From Flavobacterium sp. CBA20B-1 (GTDB lineage: Bacteria; Bacteroidota; Bacteroidia; Flavobacteriales; Flavobacteriaceae), in assembly GCF_028473145.1 (NCBI RefSeq), contig NZ_CP092370.1, forward strand, positions 806,001 to 870,000: 64,000 nt of DNA, read 5' to 3'. Position numbers and translations under genes: made by a program. Under the pieces are notes generated by a model. It saw nothing but the letters and a program-made list of their open reading frames with translations, searched no databases and was not told where the DNA came from. Positions 8,113 to 17,021 of the stretch are shown here, piece by piece (position 1 is the stretch's first letter; each line of letters begins with the position of its first letter).

Positions 8113-9528
8113 ATGAAAAGAAGAAGTTTTTTTAAATTAGGAAGTTTGGCAGTAGGATCAACTTTAATAAATCCAATTGATACTTTTGCAGGAAATAGCA
8201 ATACATCATTAAATACAACCAACAAAAAAGCAAAAAACATCATTTTTATGGTTAGCGATGGAATGAGTTCGGGAACGCTTAATCTTGCTAACTTATATTC
8301 CAATCGTATTTTAGGCAGATCTACAAATTGGTTACAATTATATACAGAAAATAAGGTTTCTCGCGGAATAATGGATATGGCCTCAGCATCGTCAATTGTT
8401 ACCGATTCGGCAGCAGCAAGTTCTTCGTGGGGCGGCGGTGTTCGCGTAAAAAACGGTGCATTGAACATGAATGCTTCTGGCGATGAAAATAAGCCTATTT
8501 GGCAAAAGTTCAAAGCAAAAGGCAAGAAAGCAGGTTGTGTTACAACAGTTCCAATCACACACGCAACTCCTGCAGGCTTTACAGTTGCAATGAAAAGTAG
8601 GAACGATCAGTCTGCAATTGCTGAAGAATATTTGCGATTAGGATATGATGTGTTAATGGGGGGCGGACAAAAATATTTTGCAGCAGAACATCGTAAAGAC
8701 AAGAAAGATATGTATGCTGCTTTTGAAAAACAGCATTATCTTGTTGCTAAAACTAAAACTGATTTAAAAAATACCGATAAATCAAAAAAATTATTAGGTG
8801 TTTTTGATTTTGATGCGCTTCCTTATGAAATAGATCGCAAACAATCTACAGAATTAACCAATAATATTCCGACTTTAGCAGAAATGACCGAAATTGCCAT
8901 CAATCAAATGAAAGATCATAAAGAAGGATTTGTATTGCAAGTTGAATCTGGAAAAGTAGATTGGGCAGCACATGCGAACGATGTTTCAGCATTGATTCAC
9001 GAACAATTACAGTTTGATGAAGCAATTGCAGTGGCAATAAAATTTGCCGAACAAGACCAAAATACATTGGTTGTAATTACTACTGATCACGGAAATGCCA
9101 ATCCGGGAATGATTTATGGTAAATATGCCAACGATCATTTTGATTGCTTGGCGAAATATAATTTTACCAACGAATATATTTTAAACAACATCAAGAGCAA
9201 TCAATCTGAAAGTCAAATCAAAGAATTTATTAAAAGTTGCATAAATGTAGAGTTGACCGACGAAGAAACGAAAAACATAGCATCTTACTACAATGGTTTA
9301 AAAAAAGGCGACAACGGTTTGTATAATTATAAACATCTGCCTTTTAAGGCTTTAGCCGAAATTCAAAAAAAATACAATTCCGTGGGATGGATTTCAATGG
9401 ATCATTCCGCCGATTATGTTGAAGTAGCCATGTTTGGTCCGGGAAATCATTTGCACAAACCCTTTATGAAAAATACCGATATGCACTATTTATTGTTAGA
9501 TGCTGCCGAAATAGAAAACAAATTTTAG
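8113..9528 (+). CDS. Alkaline phosphatase (PhoA family), Tat-exported
   Basis: 471 residues from the ATG at 8113; in-frame codons upstream overlap the terminator and promoter and are unlikely to be used. The N-terminus MKRRSFFKLGSLAVG carries a twin-arginine signal, so export folded through Tat is expected. Family motifs: metal ligand D49 in FMVSDGMSSG, catalytic S99 in VTDSAAAS, ESGKVDWAAHAND (about 278-290), TTDHGNANPG (about 323-332) and DHSADYVEVAMFGPG near the C-terminus. It hydrolyses phosphate monoesters in the periplasm. No Pho-box-like site was recognised. Confidence 0.9.
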   Translation: MKRRSFFKLGSLAVGSTLINPIDTFAGNSNTSLNTTNKKAKNIIFMVSDGMSSGTLNLANLYSNRILGRSTNWLQLYTENKVSRGIMDMASASSIVTDSAAASSSWGGGVRVKNGALNMNASGDENKPIWQKFKAKGKKAGCVTTVPITHATPAGFTVAMKSRNDQSAIAEEYLRLGYDVLMGGGQKYFAAEHRKDKKDMYAAFEKQHYLVAKTKTDLKNTDKSKKLLGVFDFDALPYEIDRKQSTELTNNIPTLAEMTEIAINQMKDHKEGFVLQVESGKVDWAAHANDVSALIHEQLQFDEAIAVAIKFAEQDQNTLVVITTDHGNANPGMIYGKYANDHFDCLAKYNFTNEYILNNIKSNQSESQIKEFIKSCINVELTDEETKNIASYYNGLKKGDNGLYNYKHLPFKALAEIQKKYNSVGWISMDHSADYVEVAMFGPGNHLHKPFMKNTDMHYLLLDAAEIENKF

Positions 9529-9530
9529 TG

Positions 9531-9538
9531 TATTTTTG
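9531..9538 (+). promoter_or_regulatory. TAnnTTTG -7 element four bases from a start codon
   Basis: TATTTTTG, then CTGA, then the ATG at 9543. The element lies in the 14-nt gap after the phosphatase stop. With a start site a few bases behind TTTG, the mRNA would begin at or next to the ATG. Confidence 0.5.
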
Positions 9539-9542
9539 CTGA

Positions 9543-10109
9543 ATGAAAATTGCAGTAATCAACAATTACGATTCGTTTGTACACAACATTATTCATTATC
9601 TTGAAAGTTTTGATGGAGTAGAGGTATCTGTTTTTTTAAACGATGATTTCTACTTAGAACAATTGCAAGATTTTGATAAAATTGTGTTGTCGCCTGGTCC
9701 GGGAATCCCAAAAGAAGCCGGTCTTTTATTAGATGTAATTGATTTTTATAAAGACAAAAAAAGTATTTTGGGTGTTTGTTTAGGGCATCAGGCAATTGCC
9801 GAATATTTTGGTTGCGAACTTTTAAATCTGAAACAACCACTGCACGGAATTGCAACCAAACTTCAAATCATAGAAGACGATTTTTTATGGAATGATTTAA
9901 CAAACGATATTTTTATAGGACATTATCATTCGTGGGTAGTAAATCCGGCAACTGTTACAAATCAACTTTTAGTAGCTGCAATTAATGAATCAGGACATAT
10001 AATGGCGCTAAAACACAAAGAATATGCTATTTGTGGTGTTCAATTTCATCCGGAATCGGTTTTAACTCCACAAGGGAAAAAGATAATTGAGAATTGGTTG
10101 AAAAACTAA
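9543..10109 (+). CDS. Aminodeoxychorismate/anthranilate synthase glutamine amidotransferase subunit
   Basis: 188-residue class I glutamine amidotransferase (component II). It supplies ammonia from glutamine to a chorismate-using partner. Visible features: N-terminal INNYDSFVHNI, oxyanion loop SPGPGIPKEAG (~56-66), nucleophile Cys in GVCLGHQAIAEYF (~77-89), HYHSWVV and the catalytic His/Glu in QFHPESVLTPQG (~170-181). No component I gene is adjacent, so whether it serves folate (PabA), tryptophan (TrpG) or both is undecided. Its start is only four bases after a promoter element. Confidence 0.85.
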   Translation: MKIAVINNYDSFVHNIIHYLESFDGVEVSVFLNDDFYLEQLQDFDKIVLSPGPGIPKEAGLLLDVIDFYKDKKSILGVCLGHQAIAEYFGCELLNLKQPLHGIATKLQIIEDDFLWNDLTNDIFIGHYHSWVVNPATVTNQLLVAAINESGHIMALKHKEYAICGVQFHPESVLTPQGKKIIENWLKN

Positions 10110-10133
10110 AAAAACGACCTATTGATCGTTTTT
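10110..10133. terminator. Hairpin between convergent genes
   Basis: AAAAACGA (10110-10117) pairs with TCGTTTTT (10126-10133) around an 8-nt loop that contains the stop codon of the minus-strand gene. Probable bidirectional terminator. Confidence 0.55.
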
Positions 10134-10583
10134 CTTCTTAGGTTTTCCATTATTAAACTTCACATTTCCTAAAACATCTTTTTTGGTAGGAGGCAGCGCT
10201 TTTTTGGTTGCTACATTTTTTTTACTTTTAAAAGCTGGTTTTGCAGTGGAAGCAACTTTTGCAGTTGAAGCAACTTTTGGTTTATCATCAATCTTTTGCG
10301 TATTTGTTAACGGTATTTTTGAAGCGGAAATTCCTGCCAAAACATCTTTCGGATTTTTAGGATTTTCTTTAGTTCCTCGTAAATAAATTACTAAACCATT
10401 CAAAAAATTTCGCAAAATTTGATCTTTACATTCCACATATTTGGGATGATCTTCAGTTCTAAAAAAATTGCCAATTTCACCTTTTGAAACACGAAAATCA
10501 ACCAATTCTAAAATTTCAACAATTTGGTCATCTCGAAGTTGCAAGGCTACACGCAGTTTTTTTAAAATATCATTATTTGTCAT
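10119..10583 (-). CDS. DUF1456 family protein
   Basis: 154 residues. Residues 1-70 match DUF1456 (YehS family): TNNDILKKLRVALQLRDDQIVEIL, then a second similar unit FRVSKGEIGNFFR...NFLNGLVIYLRG. The E. coli protein has two such repeats and unknown function. The C-terminal half here is low-complexity and strongly basic (many K, P, T, A; repeated KVASTAKVASTAKP), probably disordered and possibly nucleic-acid binding, which is inference. A promoter element lies 17 nt upstream. Confidence 0.75.
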   Translation of the reverse strand: MTNNDILKKLRVALQLRDDQIVEILELVDFRVSKGEIGNFFRTEDHPKYVECKDQILRNFLNGLVIYLRGTKENPKNPKDVLAGISASKIPLTNTQKIDDKPKVASTAKVASTAKPAFKSKKNVATKKALPPTKKDVLGNVKFNNGKPKKKNDQ

Positions 10584-10599
10584 TGTTCTTAAATTTTAT

Positions 10600-10607
10600 C
10601 AAAGATA
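10600..10607 (-). promoter_or_regulatory. TAnnTTTG -7 element (DUF1456 gene)
   Basis: Reads TATCTTTG on the minus strand, 17 nt before the start codon at 10583. Confidence 0.5.
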
Positions 10608-10634
10608 CATTAAAAAAGCTTTCTAAAAGAAAGC

Positions 10635-11387
10635 TTAATAAGTAATATCGCTAATAGGAGCAAGACTTAGAAAATCACCGCTATTCCACTTGAATTGGGT
10701 CACTTTTTGCTCACCAAACGCATAGAGAATGTCATTATAAATCACAATGTCTTTAAATTTATAATTTACCGATTTCACCAGAACAGGCTCTGCAGGATTT
10801 GTGGTATCAAAAATTTTCAATTCATCATCGCAAATAATCAAATAATTCTCATATAAGGCCAAGCCACGGGGATATGTTAAATTACGCTGATGTATAAGCA
10901 ACGGATTTTTTAAATCGGCAATGTCATATACCATCAAAGTATTCAAATTATTTCCGCATCCGGTGTTTGAATGCAAGGTTACAAATGCGTGCGTTTCATT
11001 CGCTACAACGGGGTCACAGGCTGTAAAATGTTCTGCTTGCGACAAGTATTTTGGGTTTTCTGGATTAGATACATCATATATAAACATCCCATTTCTAGAA
11101 CCCATAAACATTAGGTTTTCTAATGAATAAATGGTTTCTATATCTCTACCAATCACCACATCATTCACTTTCACAGGATTGTTTGTATCGCTAATCTGAA
11201 AAACGTGTAATGTTTGATAATCTACGGTATATAAATAGTTGCCTTTGATGGCAAAAACAGCCATTGATCCACCTTTTCCAACACCTTCGGCAGTTGGAGC
11301 ATTGGCACCATCTGAACCATCGCTGCTACAAAATGACAGGGTAAAACAGGTAGCAAGAACCCAACTAAATTTTAAAATTTTTTTCAT
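10635..11387 (-). CDS. LVIVD-repeat-like lipoprotein
   Basis: The start is set at the ATG at 11387 because it gives a lipoprotein signal (MKKILKFSWVLATCFTLSFCSS, lipid Cys at 20); the longer frame would overlap the upstream gene. 250 residues with repeated beta-strand units of the LVIVD/beta-propeller type: GNYLYTVDYQTLHVFQISDTNNPVKV, NLMFMGSRNGMFIYDVSNPENPKYL, THAFVTLH...LMVYDIADLKNPLLI, YLIICDDELKIFDTTNPAEPVLV, in which each block ends with D...NP. Likely a surface or periplasmic propeller. Function unknown. It forms a pair with the similar lipoprotein at 11395, 7 nt apart. Confidence 0.75.
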   Translation of the reverse strand: MKKILKFSWVLATCFTLSFCSSDGSDGANAPTAEGVGKGGSMAVFAIKGNYLYTVDYQTLHVFQISDTNNPVKVNDVVIGRDIETIYSLENLMFMGSRNGMFIYDVSNPENPKYLSQAEHFTACDPVVANETHAFVTLHSNTGCGNNLNTLMVYDIADLKNPLLIHQRNLTYPRGLALYENYLIICDDELKIFDTTNPAEPVLVKSVNYKFKDIVIYNDILYAFGEQKVTQFKWNSGDFLSLAPISDITY

Positions 11388-11394
11388 AGCTAAC

Positions 11395-11895
11395 TTATTT
11401 CCAATCAACAATAATTTCATTTTCGCCCACTTGATGTTGCCAACCATCTGGACTTAGTTTCTGCGGAAAAGTATTCTGAATACGCTTGTGAACAGTAACT
11501 TCGTTATTATTTAAGCTAATTGCTACTAAATCTACCGCTTGATTGATGTAAATAGTGTTGTTTTTTATAGCCATGTCAGTTGCACCAGGCGCATACAAAA
11601 AACCTGTTAACTGCGGCGCATTCGGGTTGGAATTATCATAAATATGAAAACCTTTATTTTCATCTGTAATAAATATAAAGGAATCTTTTACATAAATTTT
11701 TCCCGCTTTTATCATGGCCCTTGGTCCACTCATACCTATCGAACCTTCTAATTGTGCACGCGATAATGTAATGGGCGTGTATTGTGAATATCGTGGTTCA
11801 GGAAAATCGTCCACTCCGCTCGTGTACCAGCAACTTTGCAACAACAACATCGCCAGAAAAGGAAAAATAAACCGATATTTTATTAAGTTTTTCAT
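11395..11895 (-). CDS. LVIVD-like lipoprotein, short
   Basis: 166 residues with a lipoprotein signal (MKNLIKYRFIFPFLAMLLLQSC, lipid Cys at 22). The mature part contains propeller-like blocks (AMIKAGKIYVKDSFIFITDENKGFHIYDNSNPNAPQL, then DMAIKNNTIYINQAVDLVAISL) related to its downstream neighbour. The protein ends after about two and a half blocks, while the neighbour carries about five. The two together would make a normal-sized LVIVD protein, yet each has its own signal peptide, so this looks like an operon of two partners rather than a broken gene. Function unknown. Confidence 0.7.
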   Translation of the reverse strand: MKNLIKYRFIFPFLAMLLLQSCWYTSGVDDFPEPRYSQYTPITLSRAQLEGSIGMSGPRAMIKAGKIYVKDSFIFITDENKGFHIYDNSNPNAPQLTGFLYAPGATDMAIKNNTIYINQAVDLVAISLNNNEVTVHKRIQNTFPQKLSPDGWQHQVGENEIIVDWK

Positions 11896-11936
11896 TGTTT
11901 ATAAGTTGTAATTTTGGTTAAAAATATAAAATAATT

Positions 11937-13931
11937 TTACATATTTGATTTTTTATTTGTTAAATTTTGTATTTCATCTCTTAGCTTAGCAGCTTGAATA
12001 AAATCTAAATTTTTCGCTGCCTTTTCCATTTCTTTGCGCTTATCTTTAATTGCCTTATCAATATCTTTTGTTGAGTAGTATGCTGTTTCTTCCTCTGCTA
12101 CTGTTTTTAATTCGGTTTGCTGTTCGTAGGTTTTGAATTGATCTGCCAGTGATTTCTCAATTTTTTTGTTCAACGCTTTTGGTTTTAAACCATGTTTTTC
12201 GTTAAACGCCATTTGTTTACTTCTTCTGTAAGTCGTTTCATCGATTGTTCGCTTCATACTATCGGTGATTTTATCTGCATACATAATCGCTTTACCATTA
12301 ATATTTCGTGCAGCACGCCCCACCGTTTGCGTAAGTGATCGGTTGCTGCGAAGAAATCCTTCCTTATCTGCATCTAGAATTGCAACCAGAGAAACTTCAG
12401 GCAAATCGAGTCCTTCGCGCAAAAGATTCACACCAATAAGCACATCAAATAAGCCTTTACGAAGGTCTTGCATAATTTCAATTCGTTCCAAAGTATCAAC
12501 ATCGGAATGAATGTAACGGCAACGAATACCTATCTTAGTAAAATGCTTGGCTAATTCTTCAGCCATTCTCTTGGTGAGTGTGGTAACCAAAACACGTTCG
12601 TCTAACTCCACCCGTTGATGAATCTCTTCAACTAAATCATCGATTTGATTTTGACTAGGACGCACTTCAATAATCGGATCTAATAAACCAGTAGGACGAA
12701 TGACTTGTTCCACATAAATACCTTCCGATTTCTGTAATTCGTAATCGGCTGGGGTAGCCGAAACGTATAGTACTTGATTCTGCAATGCTTCAAACTCTTC
12801 AAATTTTAACGGTCTGTTGTCCATTGCAGCGGGCAAGCGAAAACCGTATTCTACCAAATTTTCTTTTCTTGAGCGGTCGCCGCCATACATGGCATGTACT
12901 TGCGAAACCGTAACGTGGCTTTCATCAATCACCATTAAATAATCTTTAGGAAAATAATCAATTAAGCAAAATGGGCGAGTTCCAGGCTCGCGACCATCTA
13001 AATAGCGTGAATAGTTTTCAATGCCCGAGCAATAACCTAACTCCCGTATCATTTCTAAATCAAAATTGGTGCGTTCTTCTAACCGCTTGGCTTCTAAATG
13101 TTTTCCGATTGATTTAAAATACTCCACTTGTTTAACCATGTCTTGTTGGATTTGCCAAATGGCATTTTGAAGAACGTCTGGAGAAGTAACAAACATATTA
13201 GCAGGATAAATGCTAAGCAATTGGTATTTTTCAATCACTTTTGATGTTTTGCTATCAAAAGACTCAATTGCTTCGATTTCATCACCAAAAAAATGGACAC
13301 GGAAAGGGTCATCTGCATAACTTGGATATACTTCAACAGTATCTCCTTTTATTCTAAATGTACCATGAGAAAACTCTGCTTCGGTTCGTGAATAAAGCGA
13401 TTGCACCAATTGTTGTAAGAACTTAGTACGCGAAATAATTTGATCTTGTTCAATAGTAACTACATTTTTTTGAAATTCAGTTGGGTTTCCGATACCATAC
13501 AAACACGATACAGAAGCTACGACCAACACATCTCTTCGACCGGAAAGGAGGGAAGAAGTGGTGCTAAGCCTCATTTTCTCTAAATCTTCATTGATTGATA
13601 AGTCTTTTTCAATATAGGTTCCCGTAACAGGCAAATAAGCCTCGGGTTGATAATAGTCGTAGTACGATACAAAATATTCAACTGCGTTATTTGGAAAGAA
13701 TTGCTTAAACTCTGAATACAATTGTGCAGCCAATGTTTTGTTATGCGCTAATACCAAAGTGGGCTTTTGTACTTCTTGAATCACATTTGCTACCGTAAAA
13801 GTTTTTCCTGAGCCCGTAACACCTAAAAGTGTTCGGTAAGGTTCATTATTTAAAATACCTTCTGAAAGACTTTTTATAGCTTGCGGCTGGTCACCCATGG
13901 GTTTATAATCGGATACTACGTGGAATTTCAT
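11937..13931 (-). CDS. uvrB: Excinuclease ABC subunit B
   Basis: 664 residues, full length. Nucleotide excision repair helicase-like subunit which loads on damaged DNA with UvrA and recruits UvrC. Seen: N-terminal DYKPMGDQPQAI, Walker A GVTGSGKT (37-44), the beta-hairpin YYDYYQPEAY (~91-100), DESHVT Walker B region, helicase motif VI GRAARN and a C-terminal UVR coiled-coil (KEMEKAAKNLDFIQAAKLRDEI). Single gene with its own promoter element on the minus strand (13952). Confidence 0.96.
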   Translation of the reverse strand: MKFHVVSDYKPMGDQPQAIKSLSEGILNNEPYRTLLGVTGSGKTFTVANVIQEVQKPTLVLAHNKTLAAQLYSEFKQFFPNNAVEYFVSYYDYYQPEAYLPVTGTYIEKDLSINEDLEKMRLSTTSSLLSGRRDVLVVASVSCLYGIGNPTEFQKNVVTIEQDQIISRTKFLQQLVQSLYSRTEAEFSHGTFRIKGDTVEVYPSYADDPFRVHFFGDEIEAIESFDSKTSKVIEKYQLLSIYPANMFVTSPDVLQNAIWQIQQDMVKQVEYFKSIGKHLEAKRLEERTNFDLEMIRELGYCSGIENYSRYLDGREPGTRPFCLIDYFPKDYLMVIDESHVTVSQVHAMYGGDRSRKENLVEYGFRLPAAMDNRPLKFEEFEALQNQVLYVSATPADYELQKSEGIYVEQVIRPTGLLDPIIEVRPSQNQIDDLVEEIHQRVELDERVLVTTLTKRMAEELAKHFTKIGIRCRYIHSDVDTLERIEIMQDLRKGLFDVLIGVNLLREGLDLPEVSLVAILDADKEGFLRSNRSLTQTVGRAARNINGKAIMYADKITDSMKRTIDETTYRRSKQMAFNEKHGLKPKALNKKIEKSLADQFKTYEQQTELKTVAEEETAYYSTKDIDKAIKDKRKEMEKAAKNLDFIQAAKLRDEIQNLTNKKSNM

Positions 13932-13951
13932 AGTTTAGTTTACTTTTTTTA

Positions 13952-13959
13952 CAAATATA
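13952..13959 (-). promoter_or_regulatory. TAnnTTTG -7 element (uvrB)
   Basis: Reads TATATTTG on the minus strand, 20 nt before the uvrB start, just behind the terminator of the upstream OmpA gene. Confidence 0.55.
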
Positions 13960-13967
13960 GGAATAAA

Positions 13968-13995
13968 AAAAAGAGAGGCATAAACCTCTCTTTTT
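13968..13995 (-). terminator. Intrinsic terminator of the OmpA gene
   Basis: AAAAAGAGAGG (13968-13978) and CCTCTCTTTTT (13985-13995) form an 11-bp stem, loop 6; on the minus strand a T-tract follows. It separates OmpA from uvrB. Confidence 0.9.
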
Positions 13996-14015
13996 ATTAA
14001 TATATATAAACTAAA

Positions 14016-15281
14016 TTAGTTTACTTTGAAAGTTACTCTTCTAGCGAATTTAGAAGTAGTTTTGTTTGCACCGTCGAATGAAGAATCTTCACCGTTAGCA
14101 GTAGTTTTAATTCTAGAGCTAGAAATTCCAGCTTGTTCTAAAATTTTAGCTACGTTTTTAGCACGTTTTTCAGATAAACGTTGGTTGTAAGATGCATTAC
14201 CAACTGAGTCAGCAAAACCGTTTACATCAACAGTAGCACTTGGATTAGAACGTAAATATGTAACTAAGAAATTAGTAGCTTCTGCGTTTTTAGGAGTTGA
14301 TTTATCAAAATCAAAATAAACAGCTACATAACCTTGGTTGATCAAATCTTTAGCTGTGTTTGAATCAGCAGAAGAGAATGTATCACCTTTCTTAGCATAT
14401 CTTGAATCGAAATAATCTTCGTAAGAATCAGGAATACCGTTTTTGTTTAAGTCAATTGAACGACCTTTAGTATCCACCATGTTTCCAGCTGGAGTATTTG
14501 GTTCTAAATCTAAATAGTCAGCAACACCATCGTTATCAGAGTCGATCATTTTGTTTTCGATATCTGTAACACGGTTTTCTAATGCTTCAACTCTGTTAGT
14601 TAAACCATCGTTTGCATACCAGTCAGCATGTTGTTCGTTTTTCCCTAAGTAGAAAGATAAACCTAAAGTAGCATTATACAAAGTACCATTGAAAGAACGA
14701 TCCATTTCTTGATCTGCCACAGAATAACCATCAAAAGTATAGTTTTGACTGATGTTGTTGATCATACTGAAATCAGCATTTAATGCAACACGGTTACCTA
14801 ATCTAATTTGACCTGTTAAACCTATAATAAAGTTAACCATTTCATCATTACCAGTAAAGCTAACCACATCGTCTTTACCAGCTTGCATCCAAGAGTAACC
14901 AACACCAGTGTGACCTTGTAAACCTAAAGTTCTAGTCCACTCTTCGAAGTTCATAATACGTCCTAAGTTTGCAACCCCTTGTAAATTCACACGGTTGTAT
15001 TTAGTTCTGAAGTATTGTGACTCATCTCCGTTTCTCATGTAATCATAACCGTAATCAGCTTTAATACCGAATTTGTTATTAAACATGTAGCGAACGCCAG
15101 CGTCAGCATGAAAAAATTGTGGGAAAGTTTCACTGTAGTAACCAGGTGTCATTGGTTGAGATGGTTTTGTAATACCTCCATTAACATCAATAGACCATTT
15201 GTTGTAAGGTAACCCTTCTTGAGCATTCATATTAGAAAAACCTAATACTGCAGCGATTAAAGGTAAAGTTATTTTTTTCAT
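14016..15281 (-). CDS. OmpA family outer-membrane protein
   Basis: 421 residues with signal peptide MKKITLPLIAAVLGFSNMNA (cut near 20). An N-terminal beta-barrel of about 200 residues (alternating pattern, KWSIDVNGGI to ATLGLSFYLGK) is followed by a short coiled stretch (VEALENRVTDIENKM), calcium-type thrombospondin-3-like repeats (DSDNDGVADYLD, DLNKNGIPDSYEDYF) and a C-terminal OmpA peptidoglycan-binding domain (VYFDFDKSTPKN, VDVNGFADSVGNASYNQRLSEKRA). This is the major OmpA type of flavobacteria, tying outer membrane to cell wall. Its strong terminator and codon choice fit a highly expressed gene. Confidence 0.92.
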   Translation of the reverse strand: MKKITLPLIAAVLGFSNMNAQEGLPYNKWSIDVNGGITKPSQPMTPGYYSETFPQFFHADAGVRYMFNNKFGIKADYGYDYMRNGDESQYFRTKYNRVNLQGVANLGRIMNFEEWTRTLGLQGHTGVGYSWMQAGKDDVVSFTGNDEMVNFIIGLTGQIRLGNRVALNADFSMINNISQNYTFDGYSVADQEMDRSFNGTLYNATLGLSFYLGKNEQHADWYANDGLTNRVEALENRVTDIENKMIDSDNDGVADYLDLEPNTPAGNMVDTKGRSIDLNKNGIPDSYEDYFDSRYAKKGDTFSSADSNTAKDLINQGYVAVYFDFDKSTPKNAEATNFLVTYLRSNPSATVDVNGFADSVGNASYNQRLSEKRAKNVAKILEQAGISSSRIKTTANGEDSSFDGANKTTSKFARRVTFKVN

Positions 15282-15375
15282 AAAACTTTTTTTTTAAATT
15301 ATTAGTAAAACAGAATACTCGTATTTATAAATTTTTGGTAAAAGTAATATATTTTTATGAATTACCAAATTTTAT

Positions 15376-15657
15376 TTAATTTTTTAGCCATTTATAGTCT
15401 GAATAAAAAGTTCCAAAAGGCAGGAGGGAAGCTATTAAAATTAATCCTAACTTCTTGAAAGACCAATTATACTCGAACTTTAGATAAATTGCTAACACAA
15501 CGTATAGAACAAAAAGCATGCCATGAATCATTCCCAAAGGATACAATAATTGATGATACAATTCTGGATTATTTGGTTTGTTGTATAACATATTGTAGAA
15601 TAATGTTATATAAGAAATTCCTTCTAAAGCGGCTATTATTCTAAATAATTGTAACAT
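15376..15657 (-). CDS. DUF3817 membrane protein
   Basis: 93 residues, three hydrophobic helices (about 5-22, 38-58, 69-86). The pattern LFRIIAALEGISYITLFYNM and YPLGMIHGMLFVLYVVLAI is the DUF3817 signature, an integral membrane family of unknown function. It starts 2 nt after the stop of the upstream 118-aa gene, so the two are probably one transcript. Confidence 0.8.
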   Translation of the reverse strand: MLQLFRIIAALEGISYITLFYNMLYNKPNNPELYHQLLYPLGMIHGMLFVLYVVLAIYLKFEYNWSFKKLGLILIASLLPFGTFYSDYKWLKN

Positions 15658-15659
15658 TT

Positions 15660-16016
15660 TTAAAATTGTTGAAATTGTACATTATATTCTTTTAAATCTG
15701 CAACATTGTGCTTGTTGTCTAGATCTAACATTAAAGACAAAAAATAGTTAAAGCTTTCAGTAGCAGTGTTTTCTGAGTTGATTTCCATTTCATCTTCAAT
15801 TGGTTCATCAGATGGTATATTTACCAGAAAATCATTGTTTTCTTCAATATGCTCGTAAGCTAATCGCAAAGCTTTTACTAAAAATGGTTTTTCTTCAAGT
15901 AAAGCAAATTCTCTCAGTTTTTTTAATTCTGGAACTAAATTGTCAGCTACAATTCCGTTTGCTACAACATCTGCTTGCAAGGCTTTGATAATCTTCTGTG
16001 CGTTTGAATTTTCCAC
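15660..16016 (-). CDS. Hypothetical acidic protein
   Basis: 118 residues, soluble, mostly helical and acidic (runs such as SDEPIEDEMEINSENT). I recognise no motif or family. It begins MENSNAQKIIKALQADVVANGIV and is placed 2 nt before the DUF3817 gene on the same strand, implying an operon. Conserved neighbourhood of such a protein with DUF3817 could be tested by comparison; nothing in the sequence reveals its role. Confidence 0.6.
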   Translation of the reverse strand: MENSNAQKIIKALQADVVANGIVADNLVPELKKLREFALLEEKPFLVKALRLAYEHIEENNDFLVNIPSDEPIEDEMEINSENTATESFNYFLSLMLDLDNKHNVADLKEYNVQFQQF

Positions 16017-16160
16017 TTGTATATTTTTTTAAAACTGTGCAAAAATAATGATATTTGTTGAATTTAAAAAACTATATCATTTAATTATGTATATTAATTG
16101 AATGATAATATATATTATGTAAAATAGAAATAGTATTTTAACATTTTAATAGAAAATATT

Positions 16161-17018
16161 ATGTATGCCTTAATCATAAGCCTGCTCTCGTCATTAGCTG
16201 TCGGTTTTTATATCAAATATTTGAAAATCAATAATATAAAAGATTTATTTTTGTTGGTCTTTGCAAATTATATTGTTGCAATTGTTTTAACATTCGTACT
16301 TTTTAATGCACAAATCAATACTACAAACATTATCGAAGCATTTTCAGTAAACACTGTTGTTTTAGGAATGTTAATGCCGACTATTTTTTTTATTCTCAAC
16401 AAATCTTTGCAGTTATCTGGTTTAGCCAAAACTGATATTTTTCAAAGAATGTCGCTTATTATACCGGTATTGCTGAGTTTTTTTATTTTTAATGAAATTT
16501 TTACATGGAACAAATTTGTTGCAATTGCCTTATCTTTTATTAGTATTGTGTTGCTTTTGTATAAAAAATCCACAAAAGATGGAAAATTCAACATTATTTA
16601 CCTTTTAGCAGTTTTCATAGGATACGGAATAATTGATACATTATTTAAAATTTTAGCCACCAATAAAACCATACCTTATATTGTATCATTATTTGTAATA
16701 TTTATAATTTGTGGTTTTGTTTCTTTATTATACTTGCTTTTTAGTAAAGGAAGTACACATTTTAGAAATTTCCTTTATGGAACTTTGCTCGGACTTTTAA
16801 ATTTCAGCAATATCTATTTTTATATGAAAGCTCACAAAATTTTCTTTGAAACCCCTACTCTAGTATTTATCACGATGAATTTGGGTGTAATAATTGGCGG
16901 AACGTTTATAGGAAAATTTTATTTCAAAGAAAAAATATCTAAATCCGCTTTAATAGGTATATTTACAGCAGTAATTAGTGTTGTTTTATTAGCATTAATC
17001 CAACTTAATATTCTTTAA
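16161..17018 (+). CDS. EamA/DMT-family transporter
   Basis: 285 residues with about ten hydrophobic helices and almost no soluble part, as two EamA repeats of five. The second helix of each half and the phrase IPVLLSFFIFNEIFTWNKFVAIALSFISIVLLL are typical of drug/metabolite transporters (ending of repeat 1), matched by GKFYFKEKISKSALIGIFTAVISVVLL at the end of repeat 2. Substrate unknown. It lies 3 nt before the Nudix gene, so both are likely co-expressed. Confidence 0.7.
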   Translation: MYALIISLLSSLAVGFYIKYLKINNIKDLFLLVFANYIVAIVLTFVLFNAQINTTNIIEAFSVNTVVLGMLMPTIFFILNKSLQLSGLAKTDIFQRMSLIIPVLLSFFIFNEIFTWNKFVAIALSFISIVLLLYKKSTKDGKFNIIYLLAVFIGYGIIDTLFKILATNKTIPYIVSLFVIFIICGFVSLLYLLFSKGSTHFRNFLYGTLLGLLNFSNIYFYMKAHKIFFETPTLVFITMNLGVIIGGTFIGKFYFKEKISKSALIGIFTAVISVVLLALIQLNIL

Positions 17019-17021
17019 ATA

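Noticed and set aside
9543..10109. Assignment as trpG of a tryptophan operon.
   Set aside because: No trp or pab gene is adjacent; the sequence alone does not separate TrpG from PabA.
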